Translations under genes and position numbers: made by a program
Assembly (NCBI RefSeq): GCF_008923185.1
Contig: NZ_WBMT01000011.1
Span: 186,001 to 250,000, forward strand
Length of the DNA stretch: 64,000 nucleotides
From: Actinomadura rudentiformis
GTDB taxonomy: Bacteria; Actinomycetota; Actinomycetes; Streptosporangiales; Streptosporangiaceae
Reading direction: 5' to 3'
Part shown: positions 43,860 through 52,656 of the stretch, in pieces
Position numbering within the stretch: position 1 is the stretch's first letter
Layout: each line of letters starts with the position of its first letter
Notes under the pieces: model-generated
What the model was told of the DNA's origin: nothing
What the model saw: only the letters and a program-made list of their open reading frames with translations
Database searches by the model: none

Positions 43860-45098
43860 ATGAAGGCACTGGGACGCGCGGCCGCCGTGGCCGCGGTGGG
43901 AACGATGCTGGCGGGCTGCGGGGGCGGGCCGGGCGGGGGCGGCGGCAAGATCAGCGACGGCAGGCTGGTGCTCGCCGTCCTCAACGACCAGTCGGCCATC
44001 TACGCCGACCTGTCCGGCAAGAACAGCGTCGAGGCGGTCAAGATGGCCGTCGCCGACTACAAGGCCAAGTACGGCGACAAGGCCGTCACCGAGAACATCG
44101 ACGTCATCGCGGCGGACCACCAGAACAAGCCCGACATCGCCAACTCCAAGGCGCAGGAGCTGTACGACCGGCAGAAGGCCGACACGATCATGGACGTCCC
44201 GACGTCGTCGGCGGCCCTGGCCGTGGCCAACATCGCCAAGACCAAGAAGAAGGTCTTCATCGACATCGGCGCAGCGACCACCGCGCTGACGGGCGCGAAC
44301 TGCAACAAGTACACGTTCCACTACGGCTACAACACCTACATGCTCGCGCACGGCACCGGCAGCACGGTGACCAAGGACGGCGCCAAGAACTGGTACGTCG
44401 TCTATCCGGACTACGCGTTCGGCCAGGACATGAACAAGAGCTTCTCCACGGCGGTCCAGGGCGCGGGCGGCAAGATCGTGAAGAGCGACCCGGCGCCGTT
44501 CCCGAACGACAACTTCTCCACGTTCCTCCTCAAGGCCCCGGGGCTGAGTCCCAAGCCGCAGGTGCTCGGCACCATGCAGGCCGGGGGCGATCTCGTCAAC
44601 CTCGTGAAGCAGTACAACGAGTACAAGCTGCGCGACAAGGGCATCGGGCTCGCGGTGGGACTGATGTTCCTCACCGACATCCACTCGCTGGGCGCGGACG
44701 CGCTGGCCGGGACGAAGTTCACCGACCCCTGGTACTGGAACGCCGACCAGGGCAACCGGGCCTGGGCCGACAAGTTCCTCGCCAAGACCGGCAAGCGGCC
44801 GACGTTCGCGCACGCCGCCAACTACAGCGCGGCGCTCCAGTACCTCGACGCCGTGCAGCGCGCCGGAACCGACAAGTCCGACGACGTGGTCAAGCAGCTC
44901 GAAGGCCACAAGTTCGAGGACGTCTTCGCCAAGAACGCCACCATCCGCGCCCAGGACCACCTGCTCTTGCACGACGTGGCGCTCGCCCAGGTCAAGCCGT
45001 CCAGCGAGGTCAAGGAGCCCTGGGACTACGAGAAGATCCTCAAGACCATCCCGGCCGACCAGGCGTTCCAGCAGCCCGACCCCGCCTGCAAGCTCTGA
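43860..45098 (+). CDS. ABC importer substrate-binding lipoprotein, LivK type
   Basis: The 412-residue protein has a lipoprotein signal peptide with lipobox LAGC at residues 17-20, a glycine-rich linker, then a type 1 periplasmic-binding fold (GRLVLAVLNDQSAIYADLSG; VYPDYAFGQDMNKSF). Its ligand-binding residues cannot be assigned by eye. AGGAGA precedes ATG 43860. It is anchored outside the membrane and hands substrate to the permeases encoded next. Nearby 3-hydroxybutyrate dehydrogenase suggests a short hydroxy acid rather than an amino acid as substrate. Confidence 0.92.
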   Translation: MKALGRAAAVAAVGTMLAGCGGGPGGGGGKISDGRLVLAVLNDQSAIYADLSGKNSVEAVKMAVADYKAKYGDKAVTENIDVIAADHQNKPDIANSKAQELYDRQKADTIMDVPTSSAALAVANIAKTKKKVFIDIGAATTALTGANCNKYTFHYGYNTYMLAHGTGSTVTKDGAKNWYVVYPDYAFGQDMNKSFSTAVQGAGGKIVKSDPAPFPNDNFSTFLLKAPGLSPKPQVLGTMQAGGDLVNLVKQYNEYKLRDKGIGLAVGLMFLTDIHSLGADALAGTKFTDPWYWNADQGNRAWADKFLAKTGKRPTFAHAANYSAALQYLDAVQRAGTDKSDDVVKQLEGHKFEDVFAKNATIRAQDHLLLHDVALAQVKPSSEVKEPWDYEKILKTIPADQAFQQPDPACKL

Positions 45099-45151
45099 GG
45101 CCCCTCGGCAACACGTCCTCGTTTCTTCCTCGTTCTCGCAGGGAGGTCACC

Positions 45152-46015
45152 ATGCTCGAACAGGCCTTCAACGGCCTGGTGGGCGGGGCGTTCTTCGCCC
45201 TGCTCGCCCTGGGGCTCGCCGTCATCTTCGGGATGCTGGGCGTCGTCAACTTCGCCCACGGCGCGTTCTACATGCTCGGCGCGTTCGGCGCCTTCGTCCT
45301 GCTGGACTCGTTCGGCGTGAACTTCTGGGTCGCGCTGTTCGCGGTGCCGATCGTGCTCGGCGTGGTCGGCGTCGTGCTGGAACGGCTGTTCATCCGGCGC
45401 CTCGCCCCGCTCGATCCGCTCTACAACTTCCTCTTCACGTTCGGCCTCACGCTGATCCTCCAGGACCTGATCAAGAGCAGGTACGGGGTGCAGTCGCAGC
45501 CCTACCCGCGGCCGTCGGCGCTGTCGGGCTCGCTCGACCTCGGGCTCTTCACCTACCCGACGTACCAGGTCTTCGTGCTCGCCGTGTCGCTGGCGGTCTG
45601 CGCGCTGGTCTGGCTCGCGCTCACCCGGACCCGGGTCGGCATGATCGTGCGCGCCGCGACCGAGAAGCCCGAGCTCACCCGGGCCCTCGGCATCGACGTC
45701 GGCCGCTGGGTCACGCCGGTGTTCGGCTTCGGCATCGCGCTGGCCGGGCTGGCGGGCGTGCTCGCCGCGCCGATGCGCGCAGTCAACCCGCTGATGGGCG
45801 CCGACCTGATCATCACGGTGTTCGCGGTGGTCGTGATCGGCGGGCTGGGCTCGATCTTCGGGTCGGTCACGGCGGGCTTCGCGATCGGGCTGGTGTCGGC
45901 GCTGGGCAACCTGTACGTGCCCGCGCTGTCGCAGACCCTGGTCTTCATCCTGATGGCCGCCGTGCTCCTGTGGCGCCCGGCCGGCCTCTTCGGCCGCGAG
46001 GAGGCGCTGTCATGA
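45152..46015 (+). CDS. ABC importer permease, LivH type
   Basis: The 287-residue protein has about eight membrane spans and the family opening GLVGGAFFALLALGLAVIFG followed by VVNFAHGAFYMLG. The coupling helix for the ATPase lies in the region TRTRVGMIVRAATEKPELTR. GGGAGGTCACC gives the ribosome-binding site for ATG 45152. It forms the translocation channel with the LivM-type permease encoded next. Confidence 0.93.
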   Translation: MLEQAFNGLVGGAFFALLALGLAVIFGMLGVVNFAHGAFYMLGAFGAFVLLDSFGVNFWVALFAVPIVLGVVGVVLERLFIRRLAPLDPLYNFLFTFGLTLILQDLIKSRYGVQSQPYPRPSALSGSLDLGLFTYPTYQVFVLAVSLAVCALVWLALTRTRVGMIVRAATEKPELTRALGIDVGRWVTPVFGFGIALAGLAGVLAAPMRAVNPLMGADLIITVFAVVVIGGLGSIFGSVTAGFAIGLVSALGNLYVPALSQTLVFILMAAVLLWRPAGLFGREEALS

Positions 46016-46049
46016 GGGACACAGTCGACGGGTGCGGGGAGGCGGCGCC

Positions 46050-47066
46050 GTGATCCTGTCCAAGCTGGCCGCGCGGCCGGTCCTCCTGCTGTTCGGGCTG
46101 GTCGCCGCGTTCGCGCTGCCCTGGTTGATCTATCCGCCGGTGGCGATGGACATCGCCTGCTGGGCGTTGTTCGCGGCGGCGCTCGACCTGCTGCTCGGCT
46201 TCACGGGTCTGCTGTCGTTCGGGCATGCCGCGTTCTGGGGTGGCGCCGCGTACGCCGCCGGGCTGATCGCGGTGCACTGGGGCGTGCCGTTCCCGGTGGC
46301 GGTGCTGGGCGGTGCGCTATTCGCGGCGGTGCTCGCCGTGCCGATCGGCTATCTGTCGGTACGGCTGCGCGGCATCTACTTCGCCATGGTGACTCTTGCG
46401 TTCGCCCAGATGGTCTATTTCGTGGTCAACCAATGGCGTGACCTGACCGGAGGGGAGAACGGTCTGCAGGGGGTGCCCCGGGAGTTCTTCGGGATGGACC
46501 TGTCGGACCCGTTCTTCTTCTACTACGCGGGCTTGCCGTTCGTTCTGCTCGGGCTCTTCGCGGTCTGGCGGATCGTGCGTTCGCCGTTCGGCCGCGTTCT
46601 CGTGTCCATCCGCGACAACCCGGCGCGCGCGCAGGCGCTCGGCTATCCGGTCGAACGCTACAAGCTACTGGCGTTCGTCCTGTCGGCCGGGCTGTCGGGA
46701 CTCGCCGGCGGGCTCTATGCCATCAGCCACGGCTTCGCCTCGCTGCACGAGGTCTACTGGACGACGTCCGGCCAGGCCGTGATGGCGGTCGTCCTCGGCG
46801 GCATCGGCACGTTGTGGGGCGGCGCGATCGGCGCGGCGCTGATCGTCGAGCTGAACGACTACCTGGCCACCGCGGGCTTCACCGAGACCGGGCTGGTCAC
46901 CGGCGGCATCTTCGTCGTGATCGTGCTGGTCTTCCGGCGCGGAGTCTGGGGTACGGCGCGTGATCTCATCGCCGCCCGTGCCGCCCGCCGGAGCCCGGCC
47001 GCTGGGACGGACTCCGCGGCCGCTCAGGTCGAGGCGCCGGACCGGCAGGAAGTGACCGCGCGGTGA
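46050..47066 (+). CDS. ABC importer permease, LivM type
   Basis: The protein of about 338 residues has about nine membrane spans and the family pattern LLLGFTGLLSFGHAAFWG and GRVLVSIRDNPARAQALGYP (ATPase coupling region). GGGAGG at 46037-46042 sits correctly for GTG 46050; a GTG at 46032 would add six residues. The stop overlaps the dehydrogenase start by four bases (GTGA), so importer and enzyme are made together. Confidence 0.92.
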   Translation: MILSKLAARPVLLLFGLVAAFALPWLIYPPVAMDIACWALFAAALDLLLGFTGLLSFGHAAFWGGAAYAAGLIAVHWGVPFPVAVLGGALFAAVLAVPIGYLSVRLRGIYFAMVTLAFAQMVYFVVNQWRDLTGGENGLQGVPREFFGMDLSDPFFFYYAGLPFVLLGLFAVWRIVRSPFGRVLVSIRDNPARAQALGYPVERYKLLAFVLSAGLSGLAGGLYAISHGFASLHEVYWTTSGQAVMAVVLGGIGTLWGGAIGAALIVELNDYLATAGFTETGLVTGGIFVVIVLVFRRGVWGTARDLIAARAARRSPAAGTDSAAAQVEAPDRQEVTAR

Positions 47067-47863
47067 CCGCGACGAGCACGGCCCGTTCGGCGGAGGGCCA
47101 GAACGCGGTGGAGGGCCTGGACCTCTCCGGACGGCGGGCGCTGGTGACCGGCGGGGCGAGCGGGATCGGGCGCGCCTGCGCGGCCCGGCTCGCCGCCGCC
47201 GGGGCCCAGGTGACCATCGTGGACGTCCGGGCCGACGTGGCCCGCGCGACCGCCGCCGAGATCGGCGCGGCCGCGCTGGCCGCCGACCTGTCCGACATGG
47301 CGGCGGTCGACGCGCTGGACATCGGCGACGCGGACATCGTGGTCAACAACGCCGGAGTCCAGCATGTGGCGCCGGTGACCGACTTCCCGCCCGACACGTT
47401 CGCCGAGATCATGCGGATCATGGTGGAGGCGCCGTTCCGGCTGGGCCGCCGGGTCCTCCCCGGCATGTACGCGCGTGGCTGGGGGCGGATCGTCAACATC
47501 TCCTCGATCCACGGTCTGCGCGCCTCGCCCTACAAGGCCGCGTACGTGACCGCCAAGCACGCGCTGGAGGGCCTTTCCAAGGTCCTCGCTCTCGAAGGGG
47601 CCGCCCACGGCGTGACCTCCAACTGCGTGAACCCCGCGTACGTGCGCACCCCGCTGGTCGAGGCCCAGATCGCCGACCAGGCGGCCCTGCACGACCTGCC
47701 GCCCGCCGAGGTCCTGGACAAGATCATGCTCGCCCGGGCGGCCGTCCGGCGCCTCATCGAGCCGGACGAGGTCGCCGCGATGGTCGCCTACCTGTGTTCC
47801 CCTGCCGCGGCGATGGTGACCGGCGCCTCGTTCGCCATCGACGGCGGCTGGACGGCGCACTGA
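47063..47863 (+). CDS. 3-hydroxybutyrate dehydrogenase (SDR family)
   Basis: The 266-residue protein has the NAD site TGGASGIGRACAARLA, the catalytic Ser in NISSIHGLRAS and the YVTAK pair. The segment GVTSNCVNPAYVRTPLVEAQ followed by IADQA is the signature of D-3-hydroxybutyrate dehydrogenases rather than of SDRs in general. It oxidises 3-hydroxybutyrate to acetoacetate in the cytoplasm. Coupling to the importer by a GTGA overlap suggests that the importer brings in its substrate. Confidence 0.9.
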   Translation: MTATSTARSAEGQNAVEGLDLSGRRALVTGGASGIGRACAARLAAAGAQVTIVDVRADVARATAAEIGAAALAADLSDMAAVDALDIGDADIVVNNAGVQHVAPVTDFPPDTFAEIMRIMVEAPFRLGRRVLPGMYARGWGRIVNISSIHGLRASPYKAAYVTAKHALEGLSKVLALEGAAHGVTSNCVNPAYVRTPLVEAQIADQAALHDLPPAEVLDKIMLARAAVRRLIEPDEVAAMVAYLCSPAAAMVTGASFAIDGGWTAH

Positions 47864-47876
47864 CAATGGTCAGACC

Positions 47877-49745
47877 ATGACCTGCGCCATCTTCCTCGAA
47901 CTGCTCGCCCGGGAGGCCTCCCCGGTCGAGTTCGAGGCTCCGCTCCTGGAGGCCCGCGCCGCCGGCGCGCCGCCGGAGGAACTGGCCGAGCTCGAACGGA
48001 CCAAGCTCGCCGCCCTGCGGGTGCGGACGCTCCTGGAGCGCCGCGCCCGCCGGGAGGCGGAGCTGTCGGCCCTCTTCGACACCGCGAGCGATCTCGCCGG
48101 GCTGCGCGACCTCGACGCGGTCCTGGAGGCCATCGTCCGCCGCGCCCGGCGCCTCCTGCACGCGGACATCTCGTACATGACCTTGAACGATGACGAACGC
48201 GGCGACACGTTCATGCGCGTGACCGACGGCTCGGTGTCGGCGGCGTTCCGTGCCCTCCGCCTCCCCATGGGCGCCGGCCTGGGCGGTCTGGTGGCCCAGA
48301 CCGCGACCCCCTACACCAGCGCCGACTACCCAGAGGATGAACGCTTCCATCACCTGTCGTTCATCGACAGCGCCGTGAAAGAGGAAGGCCTCGTGGCCAT
48401 CCTCGGCGTCCCCATGCGCCTGGGCGGCCGCGTCATCGGCGTTCTCTACGCGGCCAACCGCAGCGCGCGCCCCTTCGTTCAAGAAGAGGTGACGCTCCTC
48501 GGGTCCCTGGCGGCCCACGCCGCCATCGCCATCGACAACGCCCGCCTCCTGGAAGAGACCCGGGCCGCCTTGGACGAGCTCTCCTCCGCCAACAAGCTCA
48601 TCCAGGCCCGCAGCGCCGCGGTGGAACGGGCCGCCCAAGCCCACGACCGCATGACGGCCCTGGTGGTACGAGGCGGCGGGGTCGAGGACGTGGCGGCCGT
48701 GGTCACCGACGTCCTGGGCGGCGCGTTGGTCGTCCTGGACGCCGAAGGCCGCCGACTGGCGGCGCTGGGCGAAGCCGGTGACCTGAACGAGGCCGACATC
48801 GAAGCAGCCGCGACCGCCTCCCGGTCCCTCGGCCGCACCGTCCAACGCGGTGGTCTCTGGGTCACCTCCATGGCCGCCGGGGCCGAGGTCCTGGGCACGC
48901 TCGTCCTCCGTACGGCCGACGACATGCCCGATCCCGACCAGCGCATCCTCGAACGCGCGGCGCTGGTGACCGCGCTGCTTCTCCTCTTCCGCCGCAGCGT
49001 CGCCGAAGCCGAAGGCCGCGTCCGCGGCGAACTCCTCAACGATCTCCTCGCGGGGCGCGCGGACCGGGAGGCCCTCCGCGACCGCGCCAAACTCGTCGGC
49101 GTGGACCTCACGGCCCCGCACATCCTCGTCGTGGCCCGCCACAACGGCGACCGCCAGCGCGCCGCGTTCTGGGCCACCTCCCACGCCGCTCTGCGCCAGG
49201 GGCTGGTCGCCGCCCGCGGTGACGAGGTGATCCTGCTGCTGCCCGGCACGAGCCCCGGGCCCGAAGCCCGCCAGGTGGCCCGGGACCTGTCGGCGGCCCT
49301 GGGCGTCCCCGCCACCGCCGGAGCCGCAGGCCCGCTCGACACCCCCACCGACATCGCCCCGGCCCACCGCGAAGCCGAACGCTGCGCTGAAGCGCTCCTC
49401 TCCCTGGGCCGCTCCGGCGATGGCGCGAGCTCAGACGAACTCGGCTTCGTGGGCCTCCTGGTAGGCGACGGCCGCGACGTACCGGCGTTCCTGTCGTCCG
49501 CCCTGGGCCCCGTCCTGGCCTACGACGAACGCCGCGGCACAGCTTTGATCCAAACCCTCGAAACGTACTTCGCCGCAGGCTGCAGCCTCTCCAGAGCCGC
49601 CGAACGCCTGCACATCCACGTCAACACGGTCACCCAACGCCTGGACCGCGTGGCGCAACTCCTGGGCGAAGACTGGCAGTCCCCGGACCGCTCCCTGGAG
49701 CTCCAACTAGCCCTACGCCTCAACCGCCTCCGCGCCGCCCTCTAG
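47877..49745 (+). CDS. GAF-domain PucR-type regulator
   Basis: The 622-residue protein has an N-terminal helical part, a GAF domain (residues ~65-225, GAGLGGLVAQTATPYTSADYP; LGVPMRLGGRVIGVLYAANR), a middle regulatory region and a C-terminal PucR helix-turn-helix (YFAAGCSLSRAAERLHIHVN, then TVTQRLDRVAQLLG). It is the last gene of the importer operon, 13 bases after the dehydrogenase, so it probably controls the operon and may sense 3-hydroxybutyrate or a product of it. Its last 33 bases overlap the convergent small membrane protein gene. Confidence 0.88.
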   Translation: MTCAIFLELLAREASPVEFEAPLLEARAAGAPPEELAELERTKLAALRVRTLLERRARREAELSALFDTASDLAGLRDLDAVLEAIVRRARRLLHADISYMTLNDDERGDTFMRVTDGSVSAAFRALRLPMGAGLGGLVAQTATPYTSADYPEDERFHHLSFIDSAVKEEGLVAILGVPMRLGGRVIGVLYAANRSARPFVQEEVTLLGSLAAHAAIAIDNARLLEETRAALDELSSANKLIQARSAAVERAAQAHDRMTALVVRGGGVEDVAAVVTDVLGGALVVLDAEGRRLAALGEAGDLNEADIEAAATASRSLGRTVQRGGLWVTSMAAGAEVLGTLVLRTADDMPDPDQRILERAALVTALLLLFRRSVAEAEGRVRGELLNDLLAGRADREALRDRAKLVGVDLTAPHILVVARHNGDRQRAAFWATSHAALRQGLVAARGDEVILLLPGTSPGPEARQVARDLSAALGVPATAGAAGPLDTPTDIAPAHREAERCAEALLSLGRSGDGASSDELGFVGLLVGDGRDVPAFLSSALGPVLAYDERRGTALIQTLETYFAAGCSLSRAAERLHIHVNTVTQRLDRVAQLLGEDWQSPDRSLELQLALRLNRLRAAL

Positions 49746-50213
49746 CCGCCTGGGACTTTCTCGTCGGGTGGCCAGCCACCAGCTGCGAATCTGTTCCATG
49801 GTCTTCTTGTTGTGTTCGCGGGTCGCTTTCGATGTCTGGGAGCTCGATTCGAAGGCGCTCACCTTGGTACGGCGCGGAGTGCCCTCCGAATCCAGCCAAC
49901 GGATGTCGGCGTCGATGACATCGATGGCGATGATGGACGTGGTCGGAATGCGGATGGTGCGCAGGTAGCCACGGAGGGTGACTTCGTCGGGTCGGCAGAT
50001 GGTGGCGAGGCGAAAGGCGCGCCAGGCCACCAGCACTCCACAGACGAGCACCATGGCTACCGAGACGCCGAGGACCGCTTTCCCCACGGCGGACTCTCCC
50101 GCCAGGCCGTACACGACAGAGTCGGGTATTGCGACGGTCGGAAACACCCCCAGGCACACACCGGCGGGCAATAGGCGGGTGACGAGCCCGGGACGCAGCA
50201 CCAATTCCTCCAT
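49713..50213 (-). CDS. Small membrane protein, PH-domain-like
   Basis: The 166-residue protein has two hydrophobic segments (LVTRLLPAGVCLGVFPTVAI; GVSVAMVLVCGVLVAWRAF), then a beta-rich part (DEVTLRGYLRTIRIPTTSII) that looks like the bacterial PH domain found in small actinomycete membrane proteins. Such proteins are common and uncharacterised. The 3' end overlaps the end of the GAF-PucR gene by 33 bases in the opposite direction. It stands alone. Confidence 0.6.
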   Translation of the reverse strand: MEELVLRPGLVTRLLPAGVCLGVFPTVAIPDSVVYGLAGESAVGKAVLGVSVAMVLVCGVLVAWRAFRLATICRPDEVTLRGYLRTIRIPTTSIIAIDVIDADIRWLDSEGTPRRTKVSAFESSSQTSKATREHNKKTMEQIRSWWLATRRESPRRLEGGAEAVEA

Positions 50214-50285
50214 AAGAATGGGACCCTTTCATGCTCCGGCTGGTTCCGCGGCATTGATGGCGAACGGCCACCCGGGAGCTGGGGG

Positions 50286-51401
50286 TTACAAGTGCCCGTT
50301 CGGTAGGGGGTCGCGAGCCAGGACCAGCTTGGTCGTACGGGCCGCGTAGGCGGTGGGTGCGTCGTCCCACTCGGCGGTCAACGTGGTGACGCGTTCGGCC
50401 GGGAATTCCGTCCGGGCGACGAAGTCGAGCAGGTCGGGGAGCGCGGCGCGGGAGTGGGAGACGCCGATGCGCAGGGTGCCGTCGGTGGCGTACATGTGCA
50501 TCAGCGGCAGCCGTGTGCCCGTGGCGAGGTAGTAGCCGACCGCGGTGCAGATCCCGCCGGGTGCCAGCGCGCGCAAAGCCGTTCGCAGCCCAGACGTACG
50601 CGAGGTCGCCTCAACGACGACGTCGTAGGTCCGTCCCGGCTGGCCTCCTTCACGGGCCCGCGCACCAAGGGACTCGGCGATGCTCCGGCGCCGGGGGTTG
50701 TCATCGAGGTAATCGACCAGGCCGGCGCCGTGAGCGACAGCCAGGCCCGCCGCGTACAGGCCGATGCTCTTGGCGCCGCCTCCGAGGATGAGGACCGTGC
50801 CGCCCTCACGTTCGGCCAGCGGCCCGGCCACCGCGCGCCACGCGTCGGCGAGGTTGTCGCTGCCGGCCGCCACCCGGGCGGCGGGAATCCCCTCGGGGAC
50901 CGGGACGAGCATGTGGTCGGCGAAGGGAACGCGGATCAGATCGGTGACCATGCCGCCCCACGGGCCGCTCGAAGGCCCGAACCCGAACGCCGCCAGCACG
51001 CTGTCGCCAGTGGTGGTGACGCATTTGGCCGTGAGGCCGCGAAGGCAGTTCGGGCACGAGCCGCAGGAGACGGCCCACGGGACGACGACCGTCTGGCCCA
51101 CGGATATCCCGGTGACCTCCGGCCCCACGGCGGTGACCTGCGCGACGCACTCATGGCCGATCGCGAACGGTCCCCGGAACGGCACCTTGCCGCAGATGCG
51201 CCCCACCATCGGGTCGACGGCCCTCAGCGCCATCCCCGCCTGCAGGACACGCGAGACAGGCCGGTGGATCGGCAAGGTGTCGCCATCACAGCGTCCGGCC
51301 AGGAACGGACGCACGATCGCATCCCCCGGATCGACGAGCTCGGGCGTGGCACGTTCGCCCCAAGCGAGCCTGCCGCTGCGGACGAACCTCAGCTCCCGCA
51401 T
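50286..51401 (-). CDS. Zinc-dependent alcohol dehydrogenase-like oxidoreductase
   Basis: The 371-residue protein has the MDR-family zinc pattern: LAGRCDGDTLP, GHECVAQVTAVGPE, and the structural zinc loop CGSCPNCLRGLTAKC, followed by a Rossmann fold (TVLILGGGAKSIGLYAAGLA). It should oxidise an alcohol or reduce a carbonyl with NAD(P). It is 45 bases after the tautomerase gene on the same strand and likely in one operon with it, under the divergent TetR regulator. Confidence 0.87.
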   Translation of the reverse strand: MRELRFVRSGRLAWGERATPELVDPGDAIVRPFLAGRCDGDTLPIHRPVSRVLQAGMALRAVDPMVGRICGKVPFRGPFAIGHECVAQVTAVGPEVTGISVGQTVVVPWAVSCGSCPNCLRGLTAKCVTTTGDSVLAAFGFGPSSGPWGGMVTDLIRVPFADHMLVPVPEGIPAARVAAGSDNLADAWRAVAGPLAEREGGTVLILGGGAKSIGLYAAGLAVAHGAGLVDYLDDNPRRRSIAESLGARAREGGQPGRTYDVVVEATSRTSGLRTALRALAPGGICTAVGYYLATGTRLPLMHMYATDGTLRIGVSHSRAALPDLLDFVARTEFPAERVTTLTAEWDDAPTAYAARTTKLVLARDPLPNGHL

Positions 51402-51446
51402 CAGCAGCCTTCACGCAAAGTTGCGCGCCGATAGGCCGTCTTCGGC

Positions 51447-51884
51447 TCACCGCACCTCATCGGCGGTTTCCCCTTGGGCGAGCGCGACCACGTCCGCATG
51501 ACGGAAGATCTGTCCGCCCGCGCCCCAAGTCCCGTCTGGCTGCTCGTGAATCAGCACCCACACCCGCAGGCCGTCGGTCTCGGTCAGCCCGGCCGCTCGC
51601 AGGACCGCGCTGGTCGCGTCCGTGACCAGGCCCGCTTTGCGCCGTTCCGACAGCGCTCCCTGGGGAACGGTCGCCTCGACCAGGAACCGGGGCAGCTCGT
51701 CCGCGGCCGTGATCTGTGCACCATGCGGAAGCTCGTGCAGATAACTCCAGGCCAGCGACTGGAAGAACGCGGTGTCCGGGGCCCCCTCCCAGCGCAGCAA
51801 GATGCGTGCGAGCTCGGCCTGGATGGTCGCACGGCCCTCCGGCGTGAGTGTCCTCTCTGGAACGGTGAGTTGGATCTTCGGCAT
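51447..51884 (-). CDS. Tautomerase-superfamily protein
   Basis: The 145-residue protein starts MPKIQLTVPERTLTPEG. The Pro after the initiator Met is the catalytic N-terminal proline of tautomerases, which fixes the start at ATG 51884. The later part contains VEATVPQGALSERRKAGLVT, a second beta-alpha-beta unit. It probably isomerises an enol or unsaturated acid. It is the first gene after the divergent TetR promoter region with its twin palindromes; the alcohol dehydrogenase follows. Confidence 0.85.
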   Translation of the reverse strand: MPKIQLTVPERTLTPEGRATIQAELARILLRWEGAPDTAFFQSLAWSYLHELPHGAQITAADELPRFLVEATVPQGALSERRKAGLVTDATSAVLRAAGLTETDGLRVWVLIHEQPDGTWGAGGQIFRHADVVALAQGETADEVR

Positions 51885-51902
51885 CCCGAGCTCCCTTCGA
51901 CG

Positions 51903-51930
51903 TCCGGTTATAACGAACGTTATAACCGGA
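51903..51930. promoter_or_regulatory. TetR-type operator 1 (28-bp palindrome)
   Basis: TCCGGTTATAACG (51903-51915) and its exact complement (51918-51930) flank a central AA. It lies 18 bases upstream of the tautomerase ATG, placed to block the minus-strand promoter. Confidence 0.82.
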
Positions 51931-51941
51931 GGTCCACGGTA

Positions 51942-51963
51942 GGCTATAACGAGCGTCATAGCC
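51942..51963. promoter_or_regulatory. TetR-type operator 2 (22-bp near-palindrome)
   Basis: GGCTATAACG (51942-51951) and CGTCATAGCC (51954-51963) flank a central AG. One mismatch breaks perfect symmetry. The core matches operator 1 (TATAACG-NN-CGT). It lies 15 bases upstream of the TetR start. Confidence 0.78.
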
Positions 51964-51978
51964 AGGGGGGAACGACAC

Positions 51979-52551
51979 GTGAGCACGTCGCGACAGCGGA
52001 TCGTCGTCGGTGCGGCGGACCTGATCCGCCGCCGTGGACTGGCCGGCAGCACCGTCCGCGACCTGGCGGGACACTCCGGTGCGCCACTCGGGTCGACGTA
52101 CCACTACTTCCCCCGCGGCAAGCAGCAACTCGCCGCCGAGGCGGTCCGCTATGCCGGTGACCTCGTCCAGACGTATCTGCGACGCGAACTCCACGCCGGG
52201 CCCATCGCCGGACTGCGCGCCTTCCTCGGGTTGTGGCGGCAGACCGTCCTCGACAGCGACTTCCGTGCCGGCTGTCCCGTGCTGGCCGTCGCCGTCGAGG
52301 AACCTCCCGCCGACGGCGCGCCCGAGGCCCTCAACGCGGCCGCCGAGGTCTTCGCGGCCTGGCAGCAGATGCTGAGCACGTCCCTGCGCGAGAACGGCGT
52401 CGAGCCTGACCAGGCCGGCCAGCTCGCGACCCTGATCGTCGCCGCCGTCGAAGGCACCGTCGCCATGTGCCGGGCCCAGCGCGACATCAGCCCGCTCGAC
52501 GAGGTCACCGCGCAACTCGAAGCACTGATCCAGCACAGTCTCCGCCAATGA
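51979..52551 (+). CDS. TetR/AcrR-family repressor
   Basis: The 190-residue protein has a TetR helix-turn-helix (GSTVRDLAGHSGAPLGSTYH, then YFPRGKQQLAAEAV) of the YxaF/LmrA subtype and a C-terminal ligand domain. The start is GTG 51979. It is divergent from the tautomerase/alcohol dehydrogenase pair, and two related palindromes lie in the 94-base gap, so it likely represses both itself and that pair until a ligand, possibly the enzyme substrate, binds. Confidence 0.9.
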   Translation: MSTSRQRIVVGAADLIRRRGLAGSTVRDLAGHSGAPLGSTYHYFPRGKQQLAAEAVRYAGDLVQTYLRRELHAGPIAGLRAFLGLWRQTVLDSDFRAGCPVLAVAVEEPPADGAPEALNAAAEVFAAWQQMLSTSLRENGVEPDQAGQLATLIVAAVEGTVAMCRAQRDISPLDEVTAQLEALIQHSLRQ

Positions 52552-52622
52552 GAAAACCTTTATTTGAGGCGGACGACAGGGCTATTTAAGAGATGAACCT
52601 TCGCACTGGAGGGCTCCGTAGA

Positions 52623-52641
52623 ACGGGCGAAGATCGCCCGT
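52623..52641 (+). other. Perfect hairpin directly before a ribosome-binding site
   Basis: ACGGGCGA (52623-52630) pairs with TCGCCCGT (52634-52641) over a 3-nt loop. The GGAAGGAG ribosome-binding site of the next gene starts at once after it, so folding could influence its translation or the stability of the mRNA. Confidence 0.5.
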
Positions 52642-52656
52642 GGAAGGAGCGGATCC

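Noticed and set aside
42378..47066. Classical leucine/isoleucine/valine importer
   Set aside because: The transporter class is right, but coupling to a 3-hydroxybutyrate dehydrogenase and a neighbouring secreted esterase makes an amino-acid substrate less likely, so no liv gene symbols were assigned.
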